DNA of 64,000 nt from Sphingobacterium multivorum (GTDB lineage: Bacteria > Bacteroidota > Bacteroidia > Sphingobacteriales > Sphingobacteriaceae). The stretch's first letter is position 1. Every line of letters begins with the position of its first letter. Positions 38,185 to 47,644 of this stretch are shown one piece after another. Under the pieces are notes generated by a model. The model was not told where the DNA came from. It searched no databases and saw only the letters and a list, made by a program, of their open reading frames with translations. The stretch is from positions 682,001-746,000 of the forward strand of contig NZ_UAUU01000009.1 in assembly GCF_900457465.1 (NCBI RefSeq), given 5' to 3'. The position numbers and the translations under genes were made by a program.

Positions 38185-39369
38185 ATGATAGATTATGCTC
38201 AGCTTTTAAAACAGGTAGAAGAATATGCTGAAACTTATATTACAGAAAATATTTCAGTTTGCCATTGTTTTCACAATACGATACACACACGTTCTGTTGT
38301 ACGTGCGGCGGAGGAGATTTCATCGTACTATAAACTAGGAGAGGAGGATCACTTTATTGTCATTAGTGCCGCCTTCTTTCATGATCTCGGCTACGTAAAA
38401 TCTGACAATGCTATTGGTCATGAAAAGAGAAGTGTCGAAATTGCTTTAAATTTCCTCCAGGACAAAGGCATACCGGAAGCCATACAGGAAAAAATCAAAG
38501 GTTGTATTTTAGCAACGAGAATGCCTCAGGATCCTACAAATCTGCTGGAGCAAATTCTCTGCGACGCAGACCTATTTCATTTTGGGAATGAGGATTTCGT
38601 CAACAGAAACAAACTGATGAAAGCCGAAGCTGAAGCAGTACTAGGGAAGGAGATCGATAAAGACGTATGGCGGGCCGGCACAATCAAACTATTAATGAGC
38701 CATCATTACCATACTGAATATGCGCAACAAAAGCTTAATGCCAAAAAGGAGATGAATCTAAAAGAACTGGAGAAAAAACAGGAGAAATCTATCTCAAAAA
38801 ATAAAGAAAGTAAAAAGGAAGACAAAAAGGAAAAAGAGAAAGGCAGTAAGCCAGAACGTGGGATAGAAACAATGTTCCGGATTACGTCCTCAAACAATCA
38901 GCGACTAAGCGACATGGCAGACAATAAGGCCAACATCCTCTTAACGGTCAATTCTATTATCCTTTCTGTCGTGATTGCTGTCTTATTTCGGAAACTAGAT
39001 GCCAACGAGCACCTGATTATCCCAACAATTATCTTAACTACAGCCGTGGTAGCAACCATGGTCATGGCCATACTATCAACGATACCCAAAATTCCGTCGG
39101 GTAAATTCTCAAAGGAGGAAATCGAACAGAAATCAGTCAATCTTCTCTTTTTTGGAAATTTTTACAAAATGAAACTCGACGATTATAACGATGGTATGCA
39201 GAAGGTAATGGTCGACTCGGAATTTCTATATGGCATGCTCACCAAGGATGTTTATTCGCAAGGTGTGGTATTAGGACGAAAATATAAGCTTCTACGATAC
39301 GCCTATGGAATTTTTATGTTTGGACTTGTTATATCGGTTGTTTCTTTTGTCGCCGCAACCATATTTTAA
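38185..39369 (+). CDS. HD phosphohydrolase fused to a Pycsar-type transmembrane effector domain (PycTM/DUF5706)
   Basis: The protein has 394 residues from the ATG at 38185 (MIDYAQLLKQVEEYAE); a TTG at 38161 is also in frame. Residues 1-190 form an HD domain with intact metal ligands: H30 in CHCFHNTIHT, H66-D67 in AAFFHDLGYV, H79 in IGHEKRS and D127 in LCDADLFHFG. A Lys/Glu-rich linker (about 195-235) leads to RGIETMFRITSSNNQRLSDM and ADNKANILLTVNSIILSVV, the signature of PycTM, with three membrane segments (about 253-272, 278-298 and 370-392). PycTM is the membrane effector of Pycsar anti-phage defence, but no cyclase gene is present and the HD fusion is a separate architecture. It precedes ppk1 by 160 nt on the same strand. 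The HD substrate is unknown. Confidence 0.85.
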   Translation: MIDYAQLLKQVEEYAETYITENISVCHCFHNTIHTRSVVRAAEEISSYYKLGEEDHFIVISAAFFHDLGYVKSDNAIGHEKRSVEIALNFLQDKGIPEAIQEKIKGCILATRMPQDPTNLLEQILCDADLFHFGNEDFVNRNKLMKAEAEAVLGKEIDKDVWRAGTIKLLMSHHYHTEYAQQKLNAKKEMNLKELEKKQEKSISKNKESKKEDKKEKEKGSKPERGIETMFRITSSNNQRLSDMADNKANILLTVNSIILSVVIAVLFRKLDANEHLIIPTIILTTAVVATMVMAILSTIPKIPSGKFSKEEIEQKSVNLLFFGNFYKMKLDDYNDGMQKVMVDSEFLYGMLTKDVYSQGVVLGRKYKLLRYAYGIFMFGLVISVVSFVAATIF

Positions 39370-39530
39370 TGCAATACTATAAAAACAGTGAAATATTTCA
39401 GCATCATGTTTTCCAAACTTTCTTTTTTATTTAAAAAGATGCCGCCTTTAGATCAATCATTAGCTACCAATAGATAGCATCATTATTAATGTTGTTGTAA
39501 GCACGTTGCCATAACCATAAATTTATACGG

Positions 39531-41618
39531 ATGAAGAAGAAAGATCTTTATATCAACAGAGACATCAGCTGGTTATCGTTCAATGACCGGGTACTTGACC
39601 AAGCCGCTCGTGAGGAGGTACCTTTACTGGAAAAACTACAGTTTCTCGCTATTTTCTCATCCAATCTGGATGAATTTTATCGTGTTAGAATGCCTGTACT
39701 AATGGCTTGGAAAAAAATAATGAAGCAAAATCCGGGACAGCTCATTCCGAACATCGATATTGGCACATATAAAAAAGCGTCAAAAACCATCAACAAACAA
39801 CAGGAAAAATTTGGCTTAATACTAGCTGATATTATCCAAGAATTAGCAAAAGAAAATATATCCTTTATCTACAACCAAGCTATTCCAGCAGAAATAAAAG
39901 ACCTCGCAGCTCAATATTTCTTTAGTACAATTGCCTCCTACCTCCAAATTATACCAATTGATGATACTTCTTTTTTTCCGATCAACAATCAGCTCTACTT
40001 CGTCGTTACAGACGACAATACTGGAGTGGTATTCTTTCTAAATGTCCCTTCAAATCATATTGGCCGCTTTTTCACCTGTGAGATCAATGGGAATAAATAT
40101 GTCGTACTCATCGATGATATTATCAAAGCATTTTTTCCTGAAGCCATAAGAAATACATCATTAAATTTCTATTCCTTTAAAATCACAAGGGATGCGGAAT
40201 TAAATCTCCAAGATGAATTTGAGGGTGATATTGCCAAAAAAATTGAGACGGAAGTCAATAAACGTGATCTTGGCTATGCGACACGCTTTCTATTCCAGCC
40301 AAATCTGCCAAAACAGCTGATTGAAACATTGGCAACACTATTTGATCTGCGAAAAAGTAGCATTGTCGAAGGCGGAAACTATCACAATCTGAAAGATCTA
40401 TTTTCATTTCCGATTAAAACAGCAGAACTTTCTTATCCAAAACAGCTGCAAATCAATAAGAATCAGAATTTCAGGGAATCTATCTTTGACCAAATAGACC
40501 GAGAGGATCTGTTGGTCTGCACGCCCTATGAATCGTTCGATCCCATACTACGTTTTTTTAATGAGGCCGCAATAGATCCAACCGTAGATGAGATTTACAC
40601 GACCTTATACCGTATCGCCGGTGATTCGCATATTGCACAAGCGCTGGCTACCGCAGCAAAAAATGGGAAAAGAGTCAATGTATTTGTCGAATTGAAAGCG
40701 CGCTTTGATGAAGCGAATAATATACATTGGGCTCGATTAATGAAAGAACAGGGCGTCAAAATCACGTATAGCATCCCCAATTTAAAAGTACATGCCAAAA
40801 TAGCGCTCGTCAAACGCAAAGAGGGTCGAGAAAGTGCTTTATTAGGCACAGGAAATCTAAATGAAAAAACGGCGAAGGTCTACACGGACTACTTCCTTAT
40901 GACCTCAAATAAACTATTGACCAACGAATTAGACATGCTATTCGAGTTTTTACCAGCTCGGAGAAAACCCCATCATCCAAATGAGCTGTCTTTTAACCAT
41001 CTATTAATTGCACAGTTCAATCTCAAACATACATTTTTATCCCTGATAGACAAGACCATCCAAGCAGCTAAAGACGGAGACAGCGCTACAATAAAAATTA
41101 AATTAAACAATCTGGAAGAAGAATCGTTAATCAATAAATTGTATGAGGCGAGCCGGGCAGGGGTAAAACTGCAATTATTGGTCAGAGGAATCTGTAGACT
41201 AAAACCACAAGTACCCGGATTGAGCGACAACATTGTCGTGAAACGGATTGTAGGACGATATTTAGAACATGGCAGAATATTTATTTTTCAATATCAAGCA
41301 CAAACGAGCGCGTATCTGGGCTCTGCAGACTGGATGAACCGTAACATCTACCGACGTATAGAAACTTGCTTTCCATTGCTGAATCTAACATTAGCACATC
41401 AAATACAAGAGCTATTCGATATTCAGTTTGCAGACGACACCGAAGCAACTTTACTGGATGAACACGGACAAAATCAGGCAATAGAAACACAGCAGAAAAA
41501 TGTTTCTCCAGCAACAAATCCTTCATTATTTGAAAGGCAACATGAGACAATAGGGCTATTCAACAAGGCAGCTCATTACAACAAGAACAGCCTAAAAGCC
41601 CAACAATATAATCATTGA
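39531..41618 (+). CDS. ppk1: Polyphosphate kinase 1
   Basis: PPK1 reversibly makes inorganic polyphosphate from ATP at the inner membrane. The protein has 695 residues. The N and head domains open with YINRDISWLSFNDRVLDQA and AIFSSNLDEFYRVRMP. The two PLD-like catalytic domains carry NLKVHAKIALVKR (His421, the autophosphorylation His) and RYLEHGRIFIFQ (His580), with LLGTGNLNEKTAKVYTD and LGSADWMNRNIYRR nearby. All features of an active enzyme are present. It sits in a same-strand cluster with the HD-PycTM gene upstream and an SdiA-regulated-like lipoprotein downstream (55 nt). Confidence 0.97.
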   Translation: MKKKDLYINRDISWLSFNDRVLDQAAREEVPLLEKLQFLAIFSSNLDEFYRVRMPVLMAWKKIMKQNPGQLIPNIDIGTYKKASKTINKQQEKFGLILADIIQELAKENISFIYNQAIPAEIKDLAAQYFFSTIASYLQIIPIDDTSFFPINNQLYFVVTDDNTGVVFFLNVPSNHIGRFFTCEINGNKYVVLIDDIIKAFFPEAIRNTSLNFYSFKITRDAELNLQDEFEGDIAKKIETEVNKRDLGYATRFLFQPNLPKQLIETLATLFDLRKSSIVEGGNYHNLKDLFSFPIKTAELSYPKQLQINKNQNFRESIFDQIDREDLLVCTPYESFDPILRFFNEAAIDPTVDEIYTTLYRIAGDSHIAQALATAAKNGKRVNVFVELKARFDEANNIHWARLMKEQGVKITYSIPNLKVHAKIALVKRKEGRESALLGTGNLNEKTAKVYTDYFLMTSNKLLTNELDMLFEFLPARRKPHHPNELSFNHLLIAQFNLKHTFLSLIDKTIQAAKDGDSATIKIKLNNLEEESLINKLYEASRAGVKLQLLVRGICRLKPQVPGLSDNIVVKRIVGRYLEHGRIFIFQYQAQTSAYLGSADWMNRNIYRRIETCFPLLNLTLAHQIQELFDIQFADDTEATLLDEHGQNQAIETQQKNVSPATNPSLFERQHETIGLFNKAAHYNKNSLKAQQYNH

Positions 41619-41673
41619 ACGTAAGCTCATTCAGAAACCGGATGGCTTCCTCAATTTAAAATTTAATCATATA

Positions 41674-42570
41674 ATGATGAAAAATCCCACGATATTGACA
41701 ACTATGGCATTAGGTTTTGCTTCTGTTATTTTTCTCGCCTGCAATCCGAATAATACAACCAAGGAAAATAACAACAAGCTCGCTCATGTTCAAGCTGAAA
41801 AACAGCAACAAATACCCTATACATTATCTTCGGGCATAAAGATGAGTTTGCCCGACGAATTGTTAGAAATATCCGGAATAGCTTTTCTCGCGGGACAGGA
41901 TGACGATATTTATGCCATTCAAGATGAGCAGGGCTTTCTTTATAAATTTAACAAACCGACACAAAAAGTTACGTTCAACCCTTTTGGAAAAGATGGCGAC
42001 TATGAGGACATCTCGATAAGCAATACACATTTCTTTATTTTAAAGAGCAATGGTAGCATCTATTCCTTTCCCATTGCCGAAAAGGACGATATAAAAAACG
42101 TGGTCGAACAGAAAAATTTACTTCCAAAAGGAGAGTATGAAGGGCTTTTTGTTGACCGCGAAAGCAACCAGGCATACGTATTATGTAAAGAATGTAAGGT
42201 CGACAGAAAACAATCGCAAACCTCGGGTTATGTCTTTTCAATTGACGAGCGTGGTCAATTTCAGCCGAAGGGAGAATTTGCCATCCAGCTTGATGAACTT
42301 CATGCATTTGATGCTAAAATTAAGAAAACGTTCAAACCCTCGGCGTTAGCTAAAAAAGCAGACAGCAAGGAATGGTATATCTTATCTTCTGTAGACAAAG
42401 CTCTTGTTGTAACCGATGAGAATTTTCATGTGAAATCACTCTCTCCATTAGACCCGAAGATCTTCCCTCAACCTGAAGGCATTAACTTTGATTCAAAATT
42501 TAATCTTTACATCAGCAGCGAAGCCGGTAATCAGGATAAAGGGATCATTTATAAATTTGAACAAAAATAG
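41674..42570 (+). CDS. SdiA-regulated-domain-like beta-propeller lipoprotein
   Basis: The product has 298 residues with a lipobox SVIFLAC (Cys23). After a Lys/Gln-rich linker, repeated strands such as LLEISGIAFLAGQDDDIYAIQDEQG, GDYEDISISNTHFFILKSNGSIY and QPEGINFDSKFNLYISSEAG match the SdiA-regulated (YjiK-like) beta-propeller family, in which 'SGI', 'YEDI' and 'PEGI' motifs recur per blade. Its biochemical role is unknown. The next gene starts 2 nt after its stop, so the two are surely co-transcribed. It lies 55 nt after ppk1. Confidence 0.85.
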   Translation: MMKNPTILTTMALGFASVIFLACNPNNTTKENNNKLAHVQAEKQQQIPYTLSSGIKMSLPDELLEISGIAFLAGQDDDIYAIQDEQGFLYKFNKPTQKVTFNPFGKDGDYEDISISNTHFFILKSNGSIYSFPIAEKDDIKNVVEQKNLLPKGEYEGLFVDRESNQAYVLCKECKVDRKQSQTSGYVFSIDERGQFQPKGEFAIQLDELHAFDAKIKKTFKPSALAKKADSKEWYILSSVDKALVVTDENFHVKSLSPLDPKIFPQPEGINFDSKFNLYISSEAGNQDKGIIYKFEQK

Positions 42571-42572
42571 GC

Positions 42573-45173
42573 ATGCAAAAGGTAGTACCATTCTTTCTTA
42601 TTTTTCTTGCTAGTCATGCTTATTCACAACAAAAGCATACACAGTCCCCTGCACATCAGGGCAAATCCTTTGCTCAAACCGTTATCAAGGACAGTTTAAG
42701 CATCGTTGCAAATGCAAAATATGGTAAAGCCAGTAAATTCAAGAAGTTCTTCCTTGGCGAAAATTACCGCAAAGAATGGGCCGCGGAAACCACCTTGCCT
42801 TTGCTTCAGCTTTCAACCTTGTACGGGGGACTGCATCCTGTCAAACAGGGCGGCGGGATGCAATCGGTTTCCCTACGACTTACGGATTCAATCGGTCGGG
42901 AATGGGCACTACGTTCGGTCAATAAAAGGACTGAATCCCTCATACCTGAAGAGCTCCATGGGACCTTTGTACAGGATGTCTTAGACGATGCCACCAGCGC
43001 CCAGCATCCCTATTCCGCACTTATGATCCCTGCTTTGGCAAATGCCGTGAACGTCCCCCATGCCCATCCCATCATCGGCGTTGTTGCACAAGACAGCATA
43101 TTGGGGGAATACGCACCGCTTTTTGAGCATACGGTGGCTTTACTAGAAGAACGCGAACCACTTGGTGATTCAGACAACAGCCCCAAAGCTGTCCGAAAAC
43201 TACAGGAAGATAACGATGATAACTTTAAGGCTAAGGCATATCTGCGCGCAAGAATGCTGGATGTACTGGTAAGCGATTGGGATCGACACGAGGATCAATG
43301 GCGTTGGTATAATGAAAATCAGGATAGCACAGATCACGATAAAGACTACATTCCTATTCCCCGCGATCGGGATCAGGCGCTGCGTGTCACACAAGGTTTT
43401 CTGATGAAAGATATCTATCAGCAATTTGTCAACCCAGTCATGCAAGGTTTTACGACGGGTATTCCCAATATTCGCTATTCTTTATTTAAATCGCGTTTTT
43501 TAAATGCCCATCCGAGCAACCAGCTTTCTCACAAGGAATGGACCAAAGAGGTCAAGCAATTTGTAGCACGTCTCACAGATTCGGTATTATGGGAGTCGGT
43601 ACGTAGCCTGCCACAGTCGTCCATTGCTATTCGTGGGGAACAAATTTTTAAAACACTTCAAAGCCGTCGTGATGCTCTACCCTCAGCGATGGAAGAGTAT
43701 TATAATTTCATCAATAACATTGTCGATATTCACCTCAGCGACAAAAACGAAAAAGTAGAAATACACAGCACGGAAAATAAAAACCTGAAAGTCAAAGTTT
43801 CGAAGATCAATAAAGATGGTAAGGTCACCAAAGCATTGATGGACAAAACCTATAAAGAGCGCCTAACAAAAGAAATTCGTCTCTATTTAGGTGAGGGAAA
43901 AGACTCTGTTGTCATCGATAACGCAAATTCTCCGATTAAACTCCGAATTATTGGAGATAGCACGCCAAAGACTTATGTTATCAACGAAAGCAAATCGAAA
44001 ATACAGCTTTACGAGAATACCAAAAACTCCACTTTACTGGGTGAGAAGAACAAAATAAAGCTTCATTATGCACAAGATAGTACCAACACGCAATTTGTTC
44101 CTGTAAACCTATATAACACCTGGCTTCCTCTGGTGACTGCGGGTTATAATGCTGATGACGGTTTTTCGCTCGGGCTGGGGGCTGCTTATACACATCAGCG
44201 TGGATTTAGAAAAAATCCTTTTACGTATAAGCAACAACTGACTGTAGCAACAGCCTTCCGGACCGGAGCTTATAAAATTCACTATAGAGGCGAATGGATA
44301 GCTGTTGTCGGGGATGCAGATCTTGTTGTCGATGCGCTAGCAAAAGCTCCTGACAACACGCAAAACTTCTTCGGTGTAGGTAATAACTCGCTCTTCTTAA
44401 AGGAACAGTATGGTGCAAAATATTACAGAAGCAGATTCAATATTTTCAATATCAATCCGCAGTTAAGATGGAAACCTTCATCTACGTTAAGCTTTGCCGT
44501 AGGTCCGCATATCCAATTTTACCACTTAGATCCGATTGAGAATGAAGATCGATTTATTTTAAATCCCAAAGCTTTACATTCTTACGATAGTTTATCGATT
44601 ACCAAAGACAAAACTTTTGCAGGTATCAATGCATTTTTAACACAAGACTCCCGTAATCGAAAGATTAACCCAAGTAAAGGGCTATATATTGAAGCCGCTT
44701 TGAATTCCTATTTTGGACTCAATCCGTACTCAAAAAATTCAGCGCAGTTAAGTGCCGCAATAACCGGCTATTTCAGTGCATTCAATGAAGGCATTATATT
44801 CGCCAATAGAACGGGAGGGGGGATCGTTGTCGGGAACCCTACATTTTATCAATATTTATTTCTAGGTGGCCATGAAAATCTCAGAGGATTTCGCCAATAT
44901 CGATTTGCGGGGCAACAGATGCTGTATAATAACCTAGAGGCCCGTGTTAAAGTACTTGATGTCAAAAGCTATGTTCTTCCAGGTGAATTCGGACTAATGA
45001 CCATGTATGATATTGGAAAAGTATGGGCAAAGGGCTATAACAGTGACAAGTTTCATCAAGGTGTGGGTGGGGGTATTTATTACATCGTCGCCAATGCACT
45101 TCCTTTGCATTTTGTCATGACGAAATCCAATGAAGGCTGGTATCCCTATTTCAGCACAGGTTTCCGCTTTTAA
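42573..45173 (+). CDS. BamA/TamA-family outer membrane barrel with a kinase-like N-terminal domain
   Basis: The protein has 866 residues with a signal peptide (cut near AYS/QQK). Residues about 510-866 are a 16-stranded-type Omp85/D15 barrel: LVTAGYNADDGFSLGLGAAY, INPSKGLYIEAALNS, YLFLGGHENLRGFRQYRF (the conserved L6-like GxxxxRGF) and a terminal Phe (STGFRF). Residues about 90-330 are not POTRA-like. They read like a HipA/PI4K/Fam20-type kinase fold: REWALRSVNK with Lys118, the loop LVSDWDRHEDQWRW (Asp235, Asp237, His239, Gln242) and IPRDRDQAL (Asp265/Asp267). Related Bacteroidota proteins carry a metallophosphoesterase before this part; here it is missing. The substrate is unknown, and the kinase reading is an inference from motifs only. 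It follows the SdiA-like gene by 2 nt and precedes the GAF gene by 11 nt. Confidence 0.8.
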   Translation: MQKVVPFFLIFLASHAYSQQKHTQSPAHQGKSFAQTVIKDSLSIVANAKYGKASKFKKFFLGENYRKEWAAETTLPLLQLSTLYGGLHPVKQGGGMQSVSLRLTDSIGREWALRSVNKRTESLIPEELHGTFVQDVLDDATSAQHPYSALMIPALANAVNVPHAHPIIGVVAQDSILGEYAPLFEHTVALLEEREPLGDSDNSPKAVRKLQEDNDDNFKAKAYLRARMLDVLVSDWDRHEDQWRWYNENQDSTDHDKDYIPIPRDRDQALRVTQGFLMKDIYQQFVNPVMQGFTTGIPNIRYSLFKSRFLNAHPSNQLSHKEWTKEVKQFVARLTDSVLWESVRSLPQSSIAIRGEQIFKTLQSRRDALPSAMEEYYNFINNIVDIHLSDKNEKVEIHSTENKNLKVKVSKINKDGKVTKALMDKTYKERLTKEIRLYLGEGKDSVVIDNANSPIKLRIIGDSTPKTYVINESKSKIQLYENTKNSTLLGEKNKIKLHYAQDSTNTQFVPVNLYNTWLPLVTAGYNADDGFSLGLGAAYTHQRGFRKNPFTYKQQLTVATAFRTGAYKIHYRGEWIAVVGDADLVVDALAKAPDNTQNFFGVGNNSLFLKEQYGAKYYRSRFNIFNINPQLRWKPSSTLSFAVGPHIQFYHLDPIENEDRFILNPKALHSYDSLSITKDKTFAGINAFLTQDSRNRKINPSKGLYIEAALNSYFGLNPYSKNSAQLSAAITGYFSAFNEGIIFANRTGGGIVVGNPTFYQYLFLGGHENLRGFRQYRFAGQQMLYNNLEARVKVLDVKSYVLPGEFGLMTMYDIGKVWAKGYNSDKFHQGVGGGIYYIVANALPLHFVMTKSNEGWYPYFSTGFRF

Positions 45174-45184
45174 AATTTCGATCC

Positions 45185-47548
45185 ATGGAGATAAAGAAAG
45201 TACAACTCACAACGGCAAAAAACGCCAATACGTATACAAATGGCAGGCTAGACTTTGAACCATTTTTCAAATACCTGGAATCTTTTATTGAAAATGGCAC
45301 TTCATCGGATGAAATGATTCCTTTGTTTGCGTTGGAACGCATCAAAGAAATTGAACATCTCAACGGCAAACTCTGCAAGCAGAATCTCAATGCCTATAAA
45401 GATATTCTGCAATTGATTTATAGCCTCTCCGTATCGTTGATTGACACTGCTCCAAAAAGGTACTGGGCACTCACAACAGCCTTAGCAGAAGAAGCCTTCT
45501 ATGGAACCGAAGCCTTTTTCGACCTATCTAGCCATCAGCTTGTGGAGCAAGAAATGCAAGGGAAGATGCGTGCCGGAAGCCTTCTTACGAATCAAGAAAA
45601 GCTCTTTTATACCCTCATCTTCGATAGACTCTATGGCTTTTCTCCCAATGAAAACAGCAGCATTGTTTATCATCACCTCGATGATCAGGGGGAGATTATT
45701 GATTATTACGATTTAGACATCGATTTTAAATTTGTTGAGATCAAAGCAAAAAAAACATTGCCGGCACTTGATATAGGTCGTTTATCGGAAAACCCCAGTG
45801 ATTCCATTTTTGACTGGAATACCGTTATCAACACCGTTAAACTGGAAGATTTTGAGTTATCGGGCTTTAGCATGGTGACTTTCAGAAAGACCAGTACAGA
45901 ACATACCTTACGGCGAATCCAGTCCATCCTCCTGGATTTGCCTACATACAATTACCACCTCTTTTTAGCTGATTTAGAAAAGATCATCAAACCGCTATTA
46001 AAGGGGCCTGATACCGTATTTAGTCTATTTCCGCTGTTCCAATTAAATGGGGTACCATTTTTCGATTATTCAATCACCAATAAAAGCATCTTGTTTGCTG
46101 AAGCGTATACCGCCAATAAAACCTTTAAGATCGATCCTGAAATCGCAGGTTACCTGAAGCATCCGCATGTGATATTTTATACAAGTAATGCGACGAATGG
46201 TATCCGGAATACCACGTCCGTTTTCGACGAGCGGATTAGCTTGTCGGGGGTAACGACCTATTTGTGTATTCCACTTATTCATAATCATTCTCTTTCAGGC
46301 ATATTGGAAATATACAACCGTGAACAAGATCAGCTCGACAATGAAACTATGCAAGCCTTAGGTTCTCTGGTTCCGCTTTTATCACAACTAGCTCAGGATA
46401 TCACCCTGGAATTTAAAAAACGTATCGACGATATCATCATTAACCGATTTACGACAATACAGTCCTCGGTTCAGTGGAAATTTAACCATATCGCGGCCCA
46501 GTACATTCAGGAACTGGAAAACGATAGTCAGGATGCCCATATTAAAGCGGTTGTATTTGAAGAAGTCTATCCGCTCTATGGTGCTGTCGATGTCAAAGAC
46601 TCTACGATCATACGAAACGCCTCTATTCTCAAAGACTTTAGCTTCAAGGTCAAACAGCTCGCCATGCTTATTGATGAGCTCTCGTTAGACGGAAAGCACA
46701 AATTGATTATGACTTTTTCAGCACGGGTCGATCAAATTACAGAATCTCTTGACCATATCTCTTTTGATGAATCGATGGTCAAGATCATTGAGTTCTTCAG
46801 AAAAGATGTGCAGCCATTTTTAGAAGAAGCCAGAAAGCAATTCCCATCAAAAATAGCGGTGATTGAGCATTATGCGAAGCATTTTTTCACCAATCGGGAC
46901 ACCGGGGAGTTTTATCGGAATGAGTTTGAAACTTCTCTACGTCAGATCAATCAATTGATCAGTAGAGAACTGGATCATTTCAATAGCTTCATCCAGGGAA
47001 ATTATCCGTCTTATTTTCAAAAGTTCAGGACAGACGGTATTGAATATGACATTTATATCGGCGAATCCATTACGCCCCAACAATCGTTCAGCTACGAATT
47101 CATCAATGTATTTAGGCGTCAGCAAATTGTTTCGATGGCCAGAATTGCGCTGAAAGCATACCATGCGAAAGATACGCTGCCACTGGCTTTAGAAACAACA
47201 CAACTGATTTTCATCAACCCACATAGCATTGATATCAGCTTCCGGGAAGATGAAAGGAGGTTTGATGTCGAGGGATCGCTCAATATCCGTTATGAAATCA
47301 TCAAAAAGAGGATAGACAAAATTCGGATAAAGCGAACCAAAGAACGACTTACCCAGGTCAATAAAATTGCTATTGTCTATTTATCGGATGAAATCCTGGA
47401 GGATCTCATGCTAAGTATACAGGCAATCTATGACATGGGCATTATTGAGCATACCATCGAACATTTAAAATTGGAAGATGTACAAGGAATTGCGGGGTTG
47501 AAAGCAATTCGCCTTTCGGTGAATTTAAACTATCAAGATTTCTCCTAA
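45185..47548 (+). CDS. Large GAF-domain protein of unknown function
   Basis: The product has 787 residues, with no signal peptide or membrane segment. A GAF-like segment lies around residues 270-410, with ISLSGVTTYLCIPLIHNHSLSGILEIYNRE and a following helix QALGSLVPLLSQLAQDI. The rest is long and helical (about 1-170 and 420-787), with charged coiled-coil stretches such as RRFDVEGSLNIRYEIIKKRI near the end. No kinase, cyclase, GGDEF or DNA-binding motif is seen, so if it senses a ligand the output must be by protein contact. It is the last member of the ppk1 cluster. Confidence 0.7.
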   Translation: MEIKKVQLTTAKNANTYTNGRLDFEPFFKYLESFIENGTSSDEMIPLFALERIKEIEHLNGKLCKQNLNAYKDILQLIYSLSVSLIDTAPKRYWALTTALAEEAFYGTEAFFDLSSHQLVEQEMQGKMRAGSLLTNQEKLFYTLIFDRLYGFSPNENSSIVYHHLDDQGEIIDYYDLDIDFKFVEIKAKKTLPALDIGRLSENPSDSIFDWNTVINTVKLEDFELSGFSMVTFRKTSTEHTLRRIQSILLDLPTYNYHLFLADLEKIIKPLLKGPDTVFSLFPLFQLNGVPFFDYSITNKSILFAEAYTANKTFKIDPEIAGYLKHPHVIFYTSNATNGIRNTTSVFDERISLSGVTTYLCIPLIHNHSLSGILEIYNREQDQLDNETMQALGSLVPLLSQLAQDITLEFKKRIDDIIINRFTTIQSSVQWKFNHIAAQYIQELENDSQDAHIKAVVFEEVYPLYGAVDVKDSTIIRNASILKDFSFKVKQLAMLIDELSLDGKHKLIMTFSARVDQITESLDHISFDESMVKIIEFFRKDVQPFLEEARKQFPSKIAVIEHYAKHFFTNRDTGEFYRNEFETSLRQINQLISRELDHFNSFIQGNYPSYFQKFRTDGIEYDIYIGESITPQQSFSYEFINVFRRQQIVSMARIALKAYHAKDTLPLALETTQLIFINPHSIDISFREDERRFDVEGSLNIRYEIIKKRIDKIRIKRTKERLTQVNKIAIVYLSDEILEDLMLSIQAIYDMGIIEHTIEHLKLEDVQGIAGLKAIRLSVNLNYQDFS

Positions 47549-47644
47549 ATTTGTCCAATAAAGGGAAGTTTATCCCCGTTGATATAGGCTAAATGGGACA
47601 ATGTCAGATGGAGGATTTAACATATTGATTTAAAAAGGATTACC

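Noticed and set aside
38185..41618. A complete Pycsar or CBASS anti-phage operon
   Set aside because: A PycTM domain is present but there is no cyclase, nor any nucleotidyltransferase, near it.
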